DNA from: Marinobacter zhejiangensis
GTDB lineage: Bacteria; Pseudomonadota; Gammaproteobacteria; Pseudomonadales; Oleiphilaceae
Length of the DNA stretch: 64,000 bases
Reading direction: 5' to 3'
NCBI RefSeq assembly: GCF_900114775.1
Contig: NZ_FOUE01000007.1
Location: 1-64,000 of the forward strand
In this document: in pieces, positions 51,762-59,592 of the stretch
Numbering within the stretch: position 1 is the stretch's first letter
How the letters are laid out: each line of letters starts with the position of its first letter
Program-made: the position numbers and the translations under genes
Notes under the pieces: model-generated
Seen by the model: only the letters and a program-made list of their open reading frames with translations
Databases searched by the model: none
What the model was told of the DNA's origin: nothing

Positions 51762-52547
51762 ATGAATTTTGACGAGCTGATGGCGGCCGCGACCAATGGC
51801 GAGCTGGTGTTTCCGGGCAGCTGGGGGCAGGGGCGTGCGACCTACGGTGGTCTTGTGGCAGCAGCGGTGGTTTCCCAAATGCAGAGGGTGGTCGCCGCGG
51901 GGCGCTCGCTTCGTTCCCTACAGGTTTCCTTTGTCGGCCCAGTGGCCCCCGGTGTTCCCGTTGGCATTGAGGTGGAGATGCTGAGGGAAGGCAAAGCCGT
52001 GAGCCAGGTGCAGGGGAAGATGACTCAGGAAGGGCAGGTGTGCCTGGTTGTTCTGGGCAGCTTTGGCGGTTCCCGCGAATCACGGGTTCAGGTGGCCGCG
52101 GAGCCTGAGGTGTTGCCGAGTGCGCCGGAGACGCTCAAGGCCCTGCCGTACATCAAAGGCATGACGCCGGAATTTTTCCAGCACGTGGATATGCGGTGGG
52201 CGTTCGGAGGCTTTCCGTTTACCGGCAACCAGTCGCGGGAGATGGGCGGCTGGATGCGCTTCAACGAGCCCCCGCGAGAGCTAGACGATGCCACCCTTGT
52301 CGCCCTTGTGGATGCCTGGCCCCCGGCCGTTCTTCCGCACCTCAGCCAGCCAGCGCCAGCGAGTTCACTTAGTTGGTCTCTGGAGTTCCTCTACCCCCGT
52401 CCGCAGCTCGAATCGGGCGATTGGCTGCTCTACCGGGCAAGCATTGACCAGGCTGGTGCCGGCTATGGCCATACTCACGCCAATATCTGGAGCCAGAACG
52501 GTGAACTGCTGGCGATTAGCCGTCAAACGGTTACGGTATTCGGGTAG
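51762..52547 (+). CDS. Acyl-CoA thioesterase family protein (double hotdog)
   Basis: This 261-residue protein resembles TesB-type thioesterases, which hydrolyse acyl-CoA. The N-terminal hotdog shows GRATYGGLVAAAVVSQM and RSLRSLQVSFVGPVAPG; the second hotdog includes GWMRFNEPPRELD, and LSWSLEFLYPRPQL with ASIDQAGAGYGHTHANIWSQ and GELLAISRQT. The last segment is the typical thioesterase end. GAAGGTG precedes the ATG. It is divergent from deaD. The substrate is unknown. Confidence 0.85.
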   Translation: MNFDELMAAATNGELVFPGSWGQGRATYGGLVAAAVVSQMQRVVAAGRSLRSLQVSFVGPVAPGVPVGIEVEMLREGKAVSQVQGKMTQEGQVCLVVLGSFGGSRESRVQVAAEPEVLPSAPETLKALPYIKGMTPEFFQHVDMRWAFGGFPFTGNQSREMGGWMRFNEPPRELDDATLVALVDAWPPAVLPHLSQPAPASSLSWSLEFLYPRPQLESGDWLLYRASIDQAGAGYGHTHANIWSQNGELLAISRQTVTVFG

Positions 52548-52580
52548 TCCAGTGCTGCACCCGGACCGTTGTCAGGCAGC

Positions 52581-53492
52581 TTAAGCTGCCGACACCGAGT
52601 TTAGCTCTGGCTTGCAGGCGTCAATAATGATGCGGGCAAACGCGTCCGGGGAGTCTTCCTGAAGGAAGTGGCCACCACGTAGGGTGATGTGCGGCTGGCC
52701 ATGGGCGCCGGGAATGCGTCGCTGCATGTGGCGGTCGCCACCCCGGGTAATGGGGTCGCCGCTGCTGAAGCAGGTGATAAACGGCTTGCGCCATTTTTCC
52801 AGAACTTTCCAGGCAATCCGATTGGCTTCACTGACCGGATCGTTGGGGGAGATGGGGACCAGCCTCGGGAACGCCCTGGCGCCGGCTTTGTATTCGCTGG
52901 ACGGAAAGGGGGCTTCATACGCAGCGAGTTCGCGGGCGCTGAGGGTTCGTCCGGTCCCCAGTTGCACAATTCGACTGATGGGGAACCAGGGGCTGTAGCT
53001 GGCGAAGGTTTTCCATAGGGTGAACGCAGCAGGCGCCCGGGTATCGCCAGTCGGCAGGGTGCCGTTGCCGACAATAATCCGCTCAAATTTTTCCGGGTGT
53101 TCCGCCACCAGACGCAGGCCCAGGAGGGAGCCCCAGTTTTGGCAGACCAGCGTGATATTGGTGAGTTCAAGAGCTTCCAGCCAGGTGCTCAGCCAGCGCA
53201 TATGGCTGTCATAGCTGTAGTCCGAGATTTCGGCTGGCTTGTCTGATTTGCCAAAACCTACCAAGTCCGGAGCAAGAACCCGATGACCCGCTGCAGCGAC
53301 TTTGGGAATCATGTGCCTATACAGGTAAGACCAGGACGGTTCGCCGTGCAGCATGATCACCGGAGCCGCGTTTCGGGGGCCCTGCTCGGCATAATGCATG
53401 CGCAGGCCCGGTTCGACTTCCAGGTAATTGGGGGTGAAAGGGTAGTCCGGGAGGCCGGTAAAGCGGGCCTCTTCCGTTCTCAGTATACGCAT
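52581..53492 (-). CDS. Haloalkane dehalogenase-like alpha/beta hydrolase, altered nucleophile
   Basis: This 303-residue protein closely follows the DhlA-type haloalkane dehalogenases: YPFTPNYLE, LHGEPSWSYLYRHMIP, PDLVGFGKSDKP and GGHFLQEDSP. In the family the nucleophile is Asp in QDWGG. Here the site reads CQNWGS with Asn119, encoded AAC on the gene strand. The acid (Asp246) and His275 remain. One halide Trp (Trp120) is kept, but the second aligns with Leu178 in my manual comparison. It may be a non-dehalogenase, or need Asn deamidation. The stem GGCAGC/GCTGCC overlaps its stop. Confidence 0.85.
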   Translation of the reverse strand: MRILRTEEARFTGLPDYPFTPNYLEVEPGLRMHYAEQGPRNAAPVIMLHGEPSWSYLYRHMIPKVAAAGHRVLAPDLVGFGKSDKPAEISDYSYDSHMRWLSTWLEALELTNITLVCQNWGSLLGLRLVAEHPEKFERIIVGNGTLPTGDTRAPAAFTLWKTFASYSPWFPISRIVQLGTGRTLSARELAAYEAPFPSSEYKAGARAFPRLVPISPNDPVSEANRIAWKVLEKWRKPFITCFSSGDPITRGGDRHMQRRIPGAHGQPHITLRGGHFLQEDSPDAFARIIIDACKPELNSVSAA

Positions 53493-53618
53493 GCCATCGA
53501 CTGTCCTGACTGATTGGGTGCGCGATCGTAAAGAAGGGATCGATCGTGTAGTGGACAGGATAGATCAGATGGATTTGAGTAGTGTTTGGTTTGCGTAACA
53601 GTGCGTAGGGTGTTTGCT

Positions 53619-53867
53619 TCAGGACGCGATTTGCATCGCAATTTCGGGATTCTCCAGCTGAGCCATGGCTGCATCACAGCTGTTCAGCGCCCCACAGTCA
53701 TCGGCTGGGCACAGGGCAATAATCTGGCAGGGAATGTCGTAGCGATTCTCGCCTTCGTTGGTAAACATCCGCGCCCTGGACAGGGTTGACTGACAATGGC
53801 CGCAGAGCAGTGTCGGCACAGCGCTGGCAGGCGCCAGTGTTGCTTCGAAGTGTTGGTGCTTTTTCAT
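53619..53867 (-). CDS. Small Cys-rich protein of unknown function
   Basis: I do not recognise this 82-residue protein. It has six cysteines: a CGHC pair (22, 25) and Cys47, 53, 58 and 64, suggesting metal binding, possibly zinc. There is no signal peptide or membrane segment. A perfect AGGAGGAT ribosome binding site lies seven bases before the ATG, strong evidence that it is translated. The same mRNA can fold to hide that site (see 53873-53905). It lies 101 bases after the 114-residue gene. Confidence 0.75.
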   Translation of the reverse strand: MKKHQHFEATLAPASAVPTLLCGHCQSTLSRARMFTNEGENRYDIPCQIIALCPADDCGALNSCDAAMAQLENPEIAMQIAS

Positions 53868-53872
53868 AGGTT

Positions 53873-53905
53873 ATCCTCCTCGTAATGTATCAATGTAAAG
53901 GAGGA
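53873..53905 (-). promoter_or_regulatory. Ribosome-binding-site sequestering hairpin
   Basis: In the minus-strand mRNA, UCCUCCU (from 53905-53899) is exactly complementary to the Shine-Dalgarno AGGAGGA (53880-53874), seven pairs with an 18-base AU-rich loop. Closing it would block initiation of the Cys-rich gene at 53867. This is the arrangement of RNA thermometers or protein-controlled translational switches. The trigger is unknown. Confidence 0.5.
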
Positions 53906-53968
53906 ATGTGACAGTTCGTAGTCAGTATTACACGCAGGTCAGCCGATGGCGTGATTGTGGTTGCCTGG

Positions 53969-54313
53969 TCAGTCGTCAAACCCTGGCTGTGGCCGGCGGT
54001 TGGAGCGTTTGTCATCCCAGTCGAGGTCACTAGGGTCGTACCAGCCCAGATTGTCCAGGACCTTGAAGCGGGTGTTGTCGGACAGGGTGGGCCACAGGCT
54101 TTGAAAGTCGTCCAGTCCCTGTTCGCGCTGACGCAGTTGTTTGCTTTGCAGGCGCTGGATGATTCGGGGCAGGTGCAGGGCTTCGCCGAGCTGACCCGGG
54201 ACCAGCACTTCATGGCCCATCACTTTCCGCCGGTGTCGTCGTGCCGCCAGAACTTGCGATAGCGAAAGAGCCGCTTCGAGAGCGGTGTCAATGGTAAAGT
54301 CTGTGGTGTCCAA
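53969..54313 (-). CDS. Hypothetical protein
   Basis: I do not recognise this 114-residue protein. It is charged and probably soluble, with a helical N-terminal half (TALEAALSLSQVLAARRHRR) and an acidic, Trp/Asp-containing end (LGWYDPSDLDWDDKRSN). Its first codon is TTG 54313 with AGGGG close by. The first ATG in frame is at 54220, giving 83 residues, so the start is uncertain. It is divergent from the PerM-like gene. Confidence 0.6.
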   Translation of the reverse strand: MDTTDFTIDTALEAALSLSQVLAARRHRRKVMGHEVLVPGQLGEALHLPRIIQRLQSKQLRQREQGLDDFQSLWPTLSDNTRFKVLDNLGWYDPSDLDWDDKRSNRRPQPGFDD

Positions 54314-54457
54314 ACCCCTGACCTGTTCTGGTGGAGACTCATTAACCCACCACTATACTCCCAATAGCGCTTCCGTTGCCACGGGGCCGTGGTAGGCTAG
54401 GGCACTCTGGCCTTGGCCAGTCTCCATTTCCCGTAGAACGAGAAGGAACTGTACGGA

Positions 54458-55579
54458 ATGTACGAAAAGCTGGAGCGGCGAACTTTCCTTGCCATGCTGG
54501 TGCTGGTGTCCCTGGCGTTTGTGTTTTTGATGAAACCGTTTACCGGACCCATTTTCTGGGCGGTAGCGATAGCCCTGATCTTCCATCCGGTGCAACAGTG
54601 GCTGCTCGGAAAGCTGGGTGACCGGCCAAACACGGTGGCCTTTCTGACGTTAATCCTGTGCATGGTGATTGTGGTGATCCCGGTTATGGTGCTGGTGTCG
54701 TCCCTGGTGGCAGAAGGGGTGTCGCTTTATCAGCAGATCCAGAGTGGCGAGCTTCGCCCTGGTGAATATCTGGACCGGATTAACCAGTCGTTTCCCGCAA
54801 TTCAGTCGCTGTTGTCGCAGTTCGATATTGATTTTTCCGGGTTGAGGGAGCGGGCGGTCAATGCGGTTGTTGGCGGCAGTCAGTTCCTGGCCAAGCAGGC
54901 ACTGGGGGTTGGTCAGAACACTTTCCAGTTCTTCCTGAGCCTGGCGTTGATGGTTTATCTCGCCTTTTTCCTACTTCGTGATGGCACTCGTCTGGTCGAA
55001 CTGCTGATCAAGGCCCTGCCCCTTGGCGATGAACGGGAGCGCCTGCTGTTTGCCAAGTTTGCCGAGGTGACTCGCGCAACCGTGAAAGGCAACTTGTTGA
55101 TTGCCATCATCCAGGGTGCCCTGGGAGGCCTGATTTTCTGGATTCTCGGTATCAATGGAGCACTGCTGTGGGGCGTGGTGATGGCGGTGGTTTCGTTGTT
55201 ACCCGCGGTGGGTGCTGCGATTGTCTGGGTACCGGTGGCCATTTATCTGGCGGCGATTGGCGAGATTGTTTCGGCGGCGGTGCTGACGGCGTTTGGCGTC
55301 ATTGTGATTGGCCTGGCGGATAACCTCTTGCGGCCTATTTTCGTGGGGCGGGATACCAAGCTGCCGGATTACATGGTGTTGTTGTCCACCCTGGGTGGCA
55401 TTGTCATGTTCGGTATTAATGGCTTTGTGATGGGACCGCTGGTGGCGGCACTGTTCATGGCCTTCTGGGGTATCTTCATTCGTGAGTTTGGCGAGTACGA
55501 CGTCGCCCTGGTGGGTGTGGCTCCGGATGAACCCCGCAGTGAGCAGGCGCCGGGCGACGATCAGCCCGCGGCGAGCTAA
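54458..55579 (+). CDS. AI-2E family transporter (PerM-like permease)
   Basis: This 373-residue membrane protein has about eight hydrophobic segments and the AI-2E/PerM family pattern: a hydrophobic pair at the N-terminus, a central soluble helix region (about 85-150), then FFLLRDG and LPAVGAAIVWVPVAIYLA and GLADNLLRPIFVGRDTKLPDY. Members are linked to AI-2 export, Na+/H+ exchange or permease roles; the substrate is not predictable. GAGAAGGAAC precedes the ATG. A long dyad follows the stop. Confidence 0.9.
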   Translation: MYEKLERRTFLAMLVLVSLAFVFLMKPFTGPIFWAVAIALIFHPVQQWLLGKLGDRPNTVAFLTLILCMVIVVIPVMVLVSSLVAEGVSLYQQIQSGELRPGEYLDRINQSFPAIQSLLSQFDIDFSGLRERAVNAVVGGSQFLAKQALGVGQNTFQFFLSLALMVYLAFFLLRDGTRLVELLIKALPLGDERERLLFAKFAEVTRATVKGNLLIAIIQGALGGLIFWILGINGALLWGVVMAVVSLLPAVGAAIVWVPVAIYLAAIGEIVSAAVLTAFGVIVIGLADNLLRPIFVGRDTKLPDYMVLLSTLGGIVMFGINGFVMGPLVAALFMAFWGIFIREFGEYDVALVGVAPDEPRSEQAPGDDQPAAS

Positions 55580-55586
55580 TAGAACA

Positions 55587-55620
55587 ACGGCAGGTCACTC
55601 AATGTGTTGTGACCTGCCGT
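55587..55620. terminator. Dyad between convergent PerM-like gene and ilvD
   Basis: ACGGCAGGTCAC (55587-55598) and GTGACCTGCCGT (55609-55620) form a perfect 12-bp stem with a ten-base loop. The minus strand continues TTGTTCT, so it may act as a bidirectional terminator; there is no pure T-run. Confidence 0.7.
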
Positions 55621-55657
55621 CGAAGGGGCAGGCGCCGGGGTGGCGCCTGGTCCGGTG

Positions 55658-57493
55658 TCAGTCGAGCTTGCTCAGATCCCGTACGGCACCTTTGTCGGCA
55701 CTGGTGGCCAGCAGGGCGTAGGCTTTGAGTGCCGCAGACACTTTCCGTGGACGGGGCTGTTCGGGCTTCCAGCCTTTGGCGTCACGGGCTTCGCGACGAC
55801 GTTCAAGCTCCCGGTGATCCAGCTCGACGTTGATCGAGCGGTTGGGGATGTCGATCACGATGGTGTCGCCGTTCTCGATCAGCCCAATGGCGCCGCCGGC
55901 CGCCGCTTCCGGAGAGGCATGGCCGATCGAAAGGCCGGACGTGCCACCGGAGAAACGTCCGTCCGTCAGCAGGGCGCAGGACTTGCCCAGCCCCTTGGAC
56001 TTCAGGTAGCTCGTCGGGTACAGCATTTCCTGCATACCAGGGCCACCTTTCGGGCCTTCGTAGCGGATAATTACTACTTCGCCTGCATGCACTTCGTCGT
56101 CCAGGATGCCTTGAACCGCGGCGTCCTGGCTCTCAAACACCCGGGCTTTCCCTTCGAACACAAAGATACTCTCGTCTACGCCCGCCGTTTTCACCACGCA
56201 GCCGTCCTGGGCAATGTTGCCGTACAGAACCGCCAGCCCGCCCTCAGAGGAGTAGGCGTGTTCAACGGAGCGAATGCAGCCGTTTTCGCGGTCGCCGTCC
56301 AGTGAGGGCCAGCGGGTGCTTTGACTGAAGGCGGTCTGGGTCGGAATGCCCGCCGGGCCCGCCTTATACATTTCCAGAACCTCGGGGGAGGGCTGGCGCA
56401 TGATGTCCCACTTGTCCAGGGCTTCTGCCAGGGTACGGCTATGCACGGTGGGAACGTCGGTATTGATCAGTCCGCCACGCTCCAGTTCGCCCAGGATGCC
56501 CATGATGCCACCGGCCCGGTGGACGTCTTCCATGTGGTATTTGGGGGAGTTCGGCGCCACTTTGCTGAGCTGCGGTACCTTGCGGGAAAGCTGGTCGATT
56601 TCGTTCAGGGTAAACGGAACTCCCGCTTCCTGAGCGGCCGCCAGAAGGTGCAGGATGGTATTGGTGGAACCGCCCATGGCGATGTCCAGCACCATGGCGT
56701 TTTCGAACGCGGTCATGGAAGCAATGCTCAGGGGTAGAACACTGGCGTCGTCCTGTTCATAGTAGCGGCGGGTGTTCTCGACAATGCGGCGGCCAGCTTC
56801 CAGGAACAGTTGTTCACGGTCGGCGTGGGTCGCCAGCAAGGAGCCGTTGCCGGGCAGTGACAGGCCGATGGCCTCGGTCAGACAGTTCATGGAGTTGGCG
56901 GTGAACATGCCGGAGCAGGAGCCACAGGTCGGACAGGCGCTGCGCTCGTACTCTTCGACTTCCTCGTCGCTGGCGCTGCTGTCGGCGGCAATCACCATCG
57001 CATCAACCAGGTCGAGTTTGTGTTCCGACAGCTTGGTTTTGCCGGCCTCCATCGGGCCGCCAGATACAAAAATGGTGGGGATGTTCAGGCGAAGGGCCGC
57101 CATCAGCATGCCCGGAGTGATCTTGTCGCAGTTGGAGATGCACACCAGGGCGTCCGCACAGTGGGCGTTTACCATGTACTCGACGGAGTCGGCGATGATT
57201 TCCCGGGACGGCAGGGAGTAAAGCATGCCGTCATGTCCCATGGCGATGCCGTCGTCCACTGCAATGGTATTGAATTCTTTGGCCACGCCTCCGGCCGCTT
57301 CAATCTCGCGGCAGACCAGTTGGCCAAGGTCCTTGAGGTGGACGTGCCCGGGCACAAACTGGGTAAACGAGTTGGCAACCGCAATAATTGGCTTGCCGAA
57401 GTCTTCGTTCTTCATGCCGGTTGCGCGCCAGAGTGCGCGGGCGCCTGCCATGTTACGGCCGGCGGTGGAGGTCTTGGAGCGATACTGTGGCAT
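55658..57493 (-). CDS. ilvD: Dihydroxy-acid dehydratase
   Basis: IlvD dehydrates the dihydroxy acids in valine and isoleucine synthesis with an Fe-S cluster. The 611-residue product starts MPQYRSKTSTAGRNMAGARA like E. coli IlvD and has CISNCDKITPGMLMAA, CPTCGSCSGMFTANSMNC and the C-terminal GRFSGGTSGLSIGHASPEAA. I chose ATG 57493 from this similarity; ATG 57514 would add seven residues. Its product 2-oxoisovalerate feeds LeuA. Confidence 0.96.
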   Translation of the reverse strand: MPQYRSKTSTAGRNMAGARALWRATGMKNEDFGKPIIAVANSFTQFVPGHVHLKDLGQLVCREIEAAGGVAKEFNTIAVDDGIAMGHDGMLYSLPSREIIADSVEYMVNAHCADALVCISNCDKITPGMLMAALRLNIPTIFVSGGPMEAGKTKLSEHKLDLVDAMVIAADSSASDEEVEEYERSACPTCGSCSGMFTANSMNCLTEAIGLSLPGNGSLLATHADREQLFLEAGRRIVENTRRYYEQDDASVLPLSIASMTAFENAMVLDIAMGGSTNTILHLLAAAQEAGVPFTLNEIDQLSRKVPQLSKVAPNSPKYHMEDVHRAGGIMGILGELERGGLINTDVPTVHSRTLAEALDKWDIMRQPSPEVLEMYKAGPAGIPTQTAFSQSTRWPSLDGDRENGCIRSVEHAYSSEGGLAVLYGNIAQDGCVVKTAGVDESIFVFEGKARVFESQDAAVQGILDDEVHAGEVVIIRYEGPKGGPGMQEMLYPTSYLKSKGLGKSCALLTDGRFSGGTSGLSIGHASPEAAAGGAIGLIENGDTIVIDIPNRSINVELDHRELERRREARDAKGWKPEQPRPRKVSAALKAYALLATSADKGAVRDLSKLD

Positions 57494-57653
57494 TGGGGTG
57501 TGATCTCTTGTCATCGTTCATTCGAAAAGCAAAGCATACCAGATTCAGCGAGCGCTGCAGCACCGTGGCTGCGACCAAAGCCGATGGTGGAAGTGCAGGA
57601 GCACGGCTACAATAGCGGCAGTGAAAATGTCACGCCTTATAAGGAGTTCGCCT

Positions 57654-58907
57654 ATGGCTGGCCAGGAAAGCCTGCCTGTTCGTCGCCTCAAACAGTTCAA
57701 CCCTCTTGGCCGGCTCAGCGATGACCAGCTGGTATTGCTGGCCAGCCGCGTCGAGTGTAAGTCTTACGCTCCTGGCCAGCGGGTTGCCGAACGGGGGGTT
57801 AGGGATGGTCTGGACCTCTACCTGCTCTCTGGGGTGGTGGAGCTGGAATCCATCGATGGCCGCAAGTCAACGGTGGTGGCAGAGACGGAAACTGCGGCGA
57901 ATGCCATTGCTCGTCTGCAGCCGCGCATGTACGACGTGGTTGCCGTGGAACGCTGCGAATTCATGGTGGTGGAGCAGGACGTCCTCAACCAGCTCTTGCG
58001 GGCGGCGCCAATGGATCAGCTGGATATGCCGACGGAAGCTGAGGACAGCGAAGGCGACGACAACCATCAATTGTTGATGGAGTTCTATGCGGAGCTCCGC
58101 TCCAATCAGATCTACCTGCCCAGTGTTCCTGATGTGGCCTGGAAGGTTCGTCGCATGGCTGACAGTGAAGATTCGACGGCCGGTCAGATCGCCAGTGCCA
58201 TTACCGCTGACCCGGCCATGGCCGCCAAACTGGTGCGGGCCTGTAACAGCCCGCTGTATCGTGGCTTCAGTGACGTCCGCAATGTCCGGGAAGCCGTGGT
58301 GCGCCTGGGCATCAACACGACGCGCCAGCTGGTGTCGGTGTTTGCCCTGCGGGAGGTATTTCAGACACGCCAGCCTATACTTCAGAAAGAGATGGAAAAG
58401 CTGTGGCGGCATTCCCGGGAAGTGGCGGCTCTATGTTGGGTGCTGGCAGACAGCGCTACCCGAATCAATCCCGAGGAGGCGCTGCTGGCGGGCTTGCTCC
58501 ACGATATCGGTGTGGTGCCGGTGTTGGTTCATGCCGAACACCATGTCAATCTGTTTGCTGACGAAGTGAATCTGGGTCGCGCTCTTGAAGAACTGCGGGC
58601 CGATGTCGGGGCTGAGGTGCTGGAAAACTGGGGCTTTCCTGGCCCCTTTGTGGAGGCCGCACGGAATGCCGAGAACTGGAGCTATGAAAGCCCAGAGTCG
58701 ACGCCCCAGCTTGCTGACCTGGTGATTGTCGCCCAACTGCACGCGATGATCGGGTCTGGTGACAGTGCCGGACTGCCGCCTTTTGACCAAGTGCCGGCCT
58801 ACCGGAGACTGGGAGAGCTGGAGCTTAATGTTTCAAGTAGCCTGAAAATCCTGACGGAAGCCCGGGCACGGGTGGAGGAGGTCCAGCAGCTGCTGTCGAT
58901 TCACTGA
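57654..58907 (+). CDS. HDOD domain protein with N-terminal cNMP-binding-like domain
   Basis: This 417-residue protein has a cyclic-nucleotide-binding-like N-terminal domain (about 10-120, LDLYLLSGVVELES) and an HDOD domain (about 150-350). The HDOD core is seen in LPSVPDVAWKVRRM, ADPAMAAKLVRACNSPLYRG, VRLGINTTRQLV and LLAGLLHDIGVVPVL. HDOD proteins are signalling scaffolds related to HD phosphohydrolases but usually lack activity. The start is ATG 57654 after AAGGAG. It is divergent from ilvD. Confidence 0.9.
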   Translation: MAGQESLPVRRLKQFNPLGRLSDDQLVLLASRVECKSYAPGQRVAERGVRDGLDLYLLSGVVELESIDGRKSTVVAETETAANAIARLQPRMYDVVAVERCEFMVVEQDVLNQLLRAAPMDQLDMPTEAEDSEGDDNHQLLMEFYAELRSNQIYLPSVPDVAWKVRRMADSEDSTAGQIASAITADPAMAAKLVRACNSPLYRGFSDVRNVREAVVRLGINTTRQLVSVFALREVFQTRQPILQKEMEKLWRHSREVAALCWVLADSATRINPEEALLAGLLHDIGVVPVLVHAEHHVNLFADEVNLGRALEELRADVGAEVLENWGFPGPFVEAARNAENWSYESPESTPQLADLVIVAQLHAMIGSGDSAGLPPFDQVPAYRRLGELELNVSSSLKILTEARARVEEVQQLLSIH

Positions 58908-59011
58908 CCGGCACCTGGCTGGGTTCCATAAATTTATAAGCTTCACTGAGAGCGCCGTGTGCAGGTGCTTGCCAGGACTGTGGAGTAACGCGACAAGTGA
59001 TCAGACACACT

Positions 59012-59584
59012 ATGCATGTACCGCTGTTCCCGTTGAATTCGCTCGTGCTGCCCGGTGGCCGGATACCGCTGCAGCTGTTCGAGCCCCGCTATATCGACAT
59101 GTTGACACGCTGCCTGAAGGAAGATCGCGGCTTTGTGGTCGTGCTGTTGCGGGAGGGGCAGGAAACCAGCACCGAGGTGGCCTTTTACGATATCGGCACC
59201 TACGTGCGCATCATCGACTTTCAGCAACTGGACAACGGGCTGCTTGGGATTACCGTGGAAGGTGAAGCCAAAGTCGCCGTTGTCAGTAGCTGGCAGGCCG
59301 ATGATGGCCTCAATATCGGCGATGTGGAGTATCTTCTGGATGAGCAGCCCGTCGATATGCCGGATGAATACGCCGAGCTACCCGAGGTTCTACGGGCACT
59401 TTTTCGCCACCCAGTGATCAATGACCTCAACATGGAAGTGGATTATGACGATGCCCGCGATGTGGGTTGGCGGTTGACCGAACTGCTACCTATCGGCAAG
59501 AAGGACAAGCAGCGCCTGGCTGAACTCCAGGACCCCCTGGAGCGTTTGCGGCGCCTTCAGGACCTGCTCGATAGCATGGAGTAG
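59012..59584 (+). CDS. LON peptidase substrate-binding domain protein
   Basis: This 190-residue protein consists of the N-terminal substrate-binding domain of Lon without ATPase or protease parts. MHVPLFPLNSLVLPGGRIPLQLFEPRY is shown by its start (VPLFPLNSLVLPGG), and FEPRYIDML and GTYVRI follow. I chose ATG 59012 because family members begin close to this motif; GTG 58997 is also in frame, with GGAG farther upstream. The function of stand-alone LON domains is unknown. It follows the HDOD gene by 104 bases. Confidence 0.88.
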   Translation: MHVPLFPLNSLVLPGGRIPLQLFEPRYIDMLTRCLKEDRGFVVVLLREGQETSTEVAFYDIGTYVRIIDFQQLDNGLLGITVEGEAKVAVVSSWQADDGLNIGDVEYLLDEQPVDMPDEYAELPEVLRALFRHPVINDLNMEVDYDDARDVGWRLTELLPIGKKDKQRLAELQDPLERLRRLQDLLDSME

Positions 59585-59592
59585 CCAGGCAC

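Noticed and set aside
53908..54033. 41-codon plus-strand frame starting GTG right after AGGAGG
   Set aside because: The AGGAGG is better explained as the pairing arm of the minus-strand hairpin. The product is unremarkable and overlaps the 3' end of the 114-residue gene.
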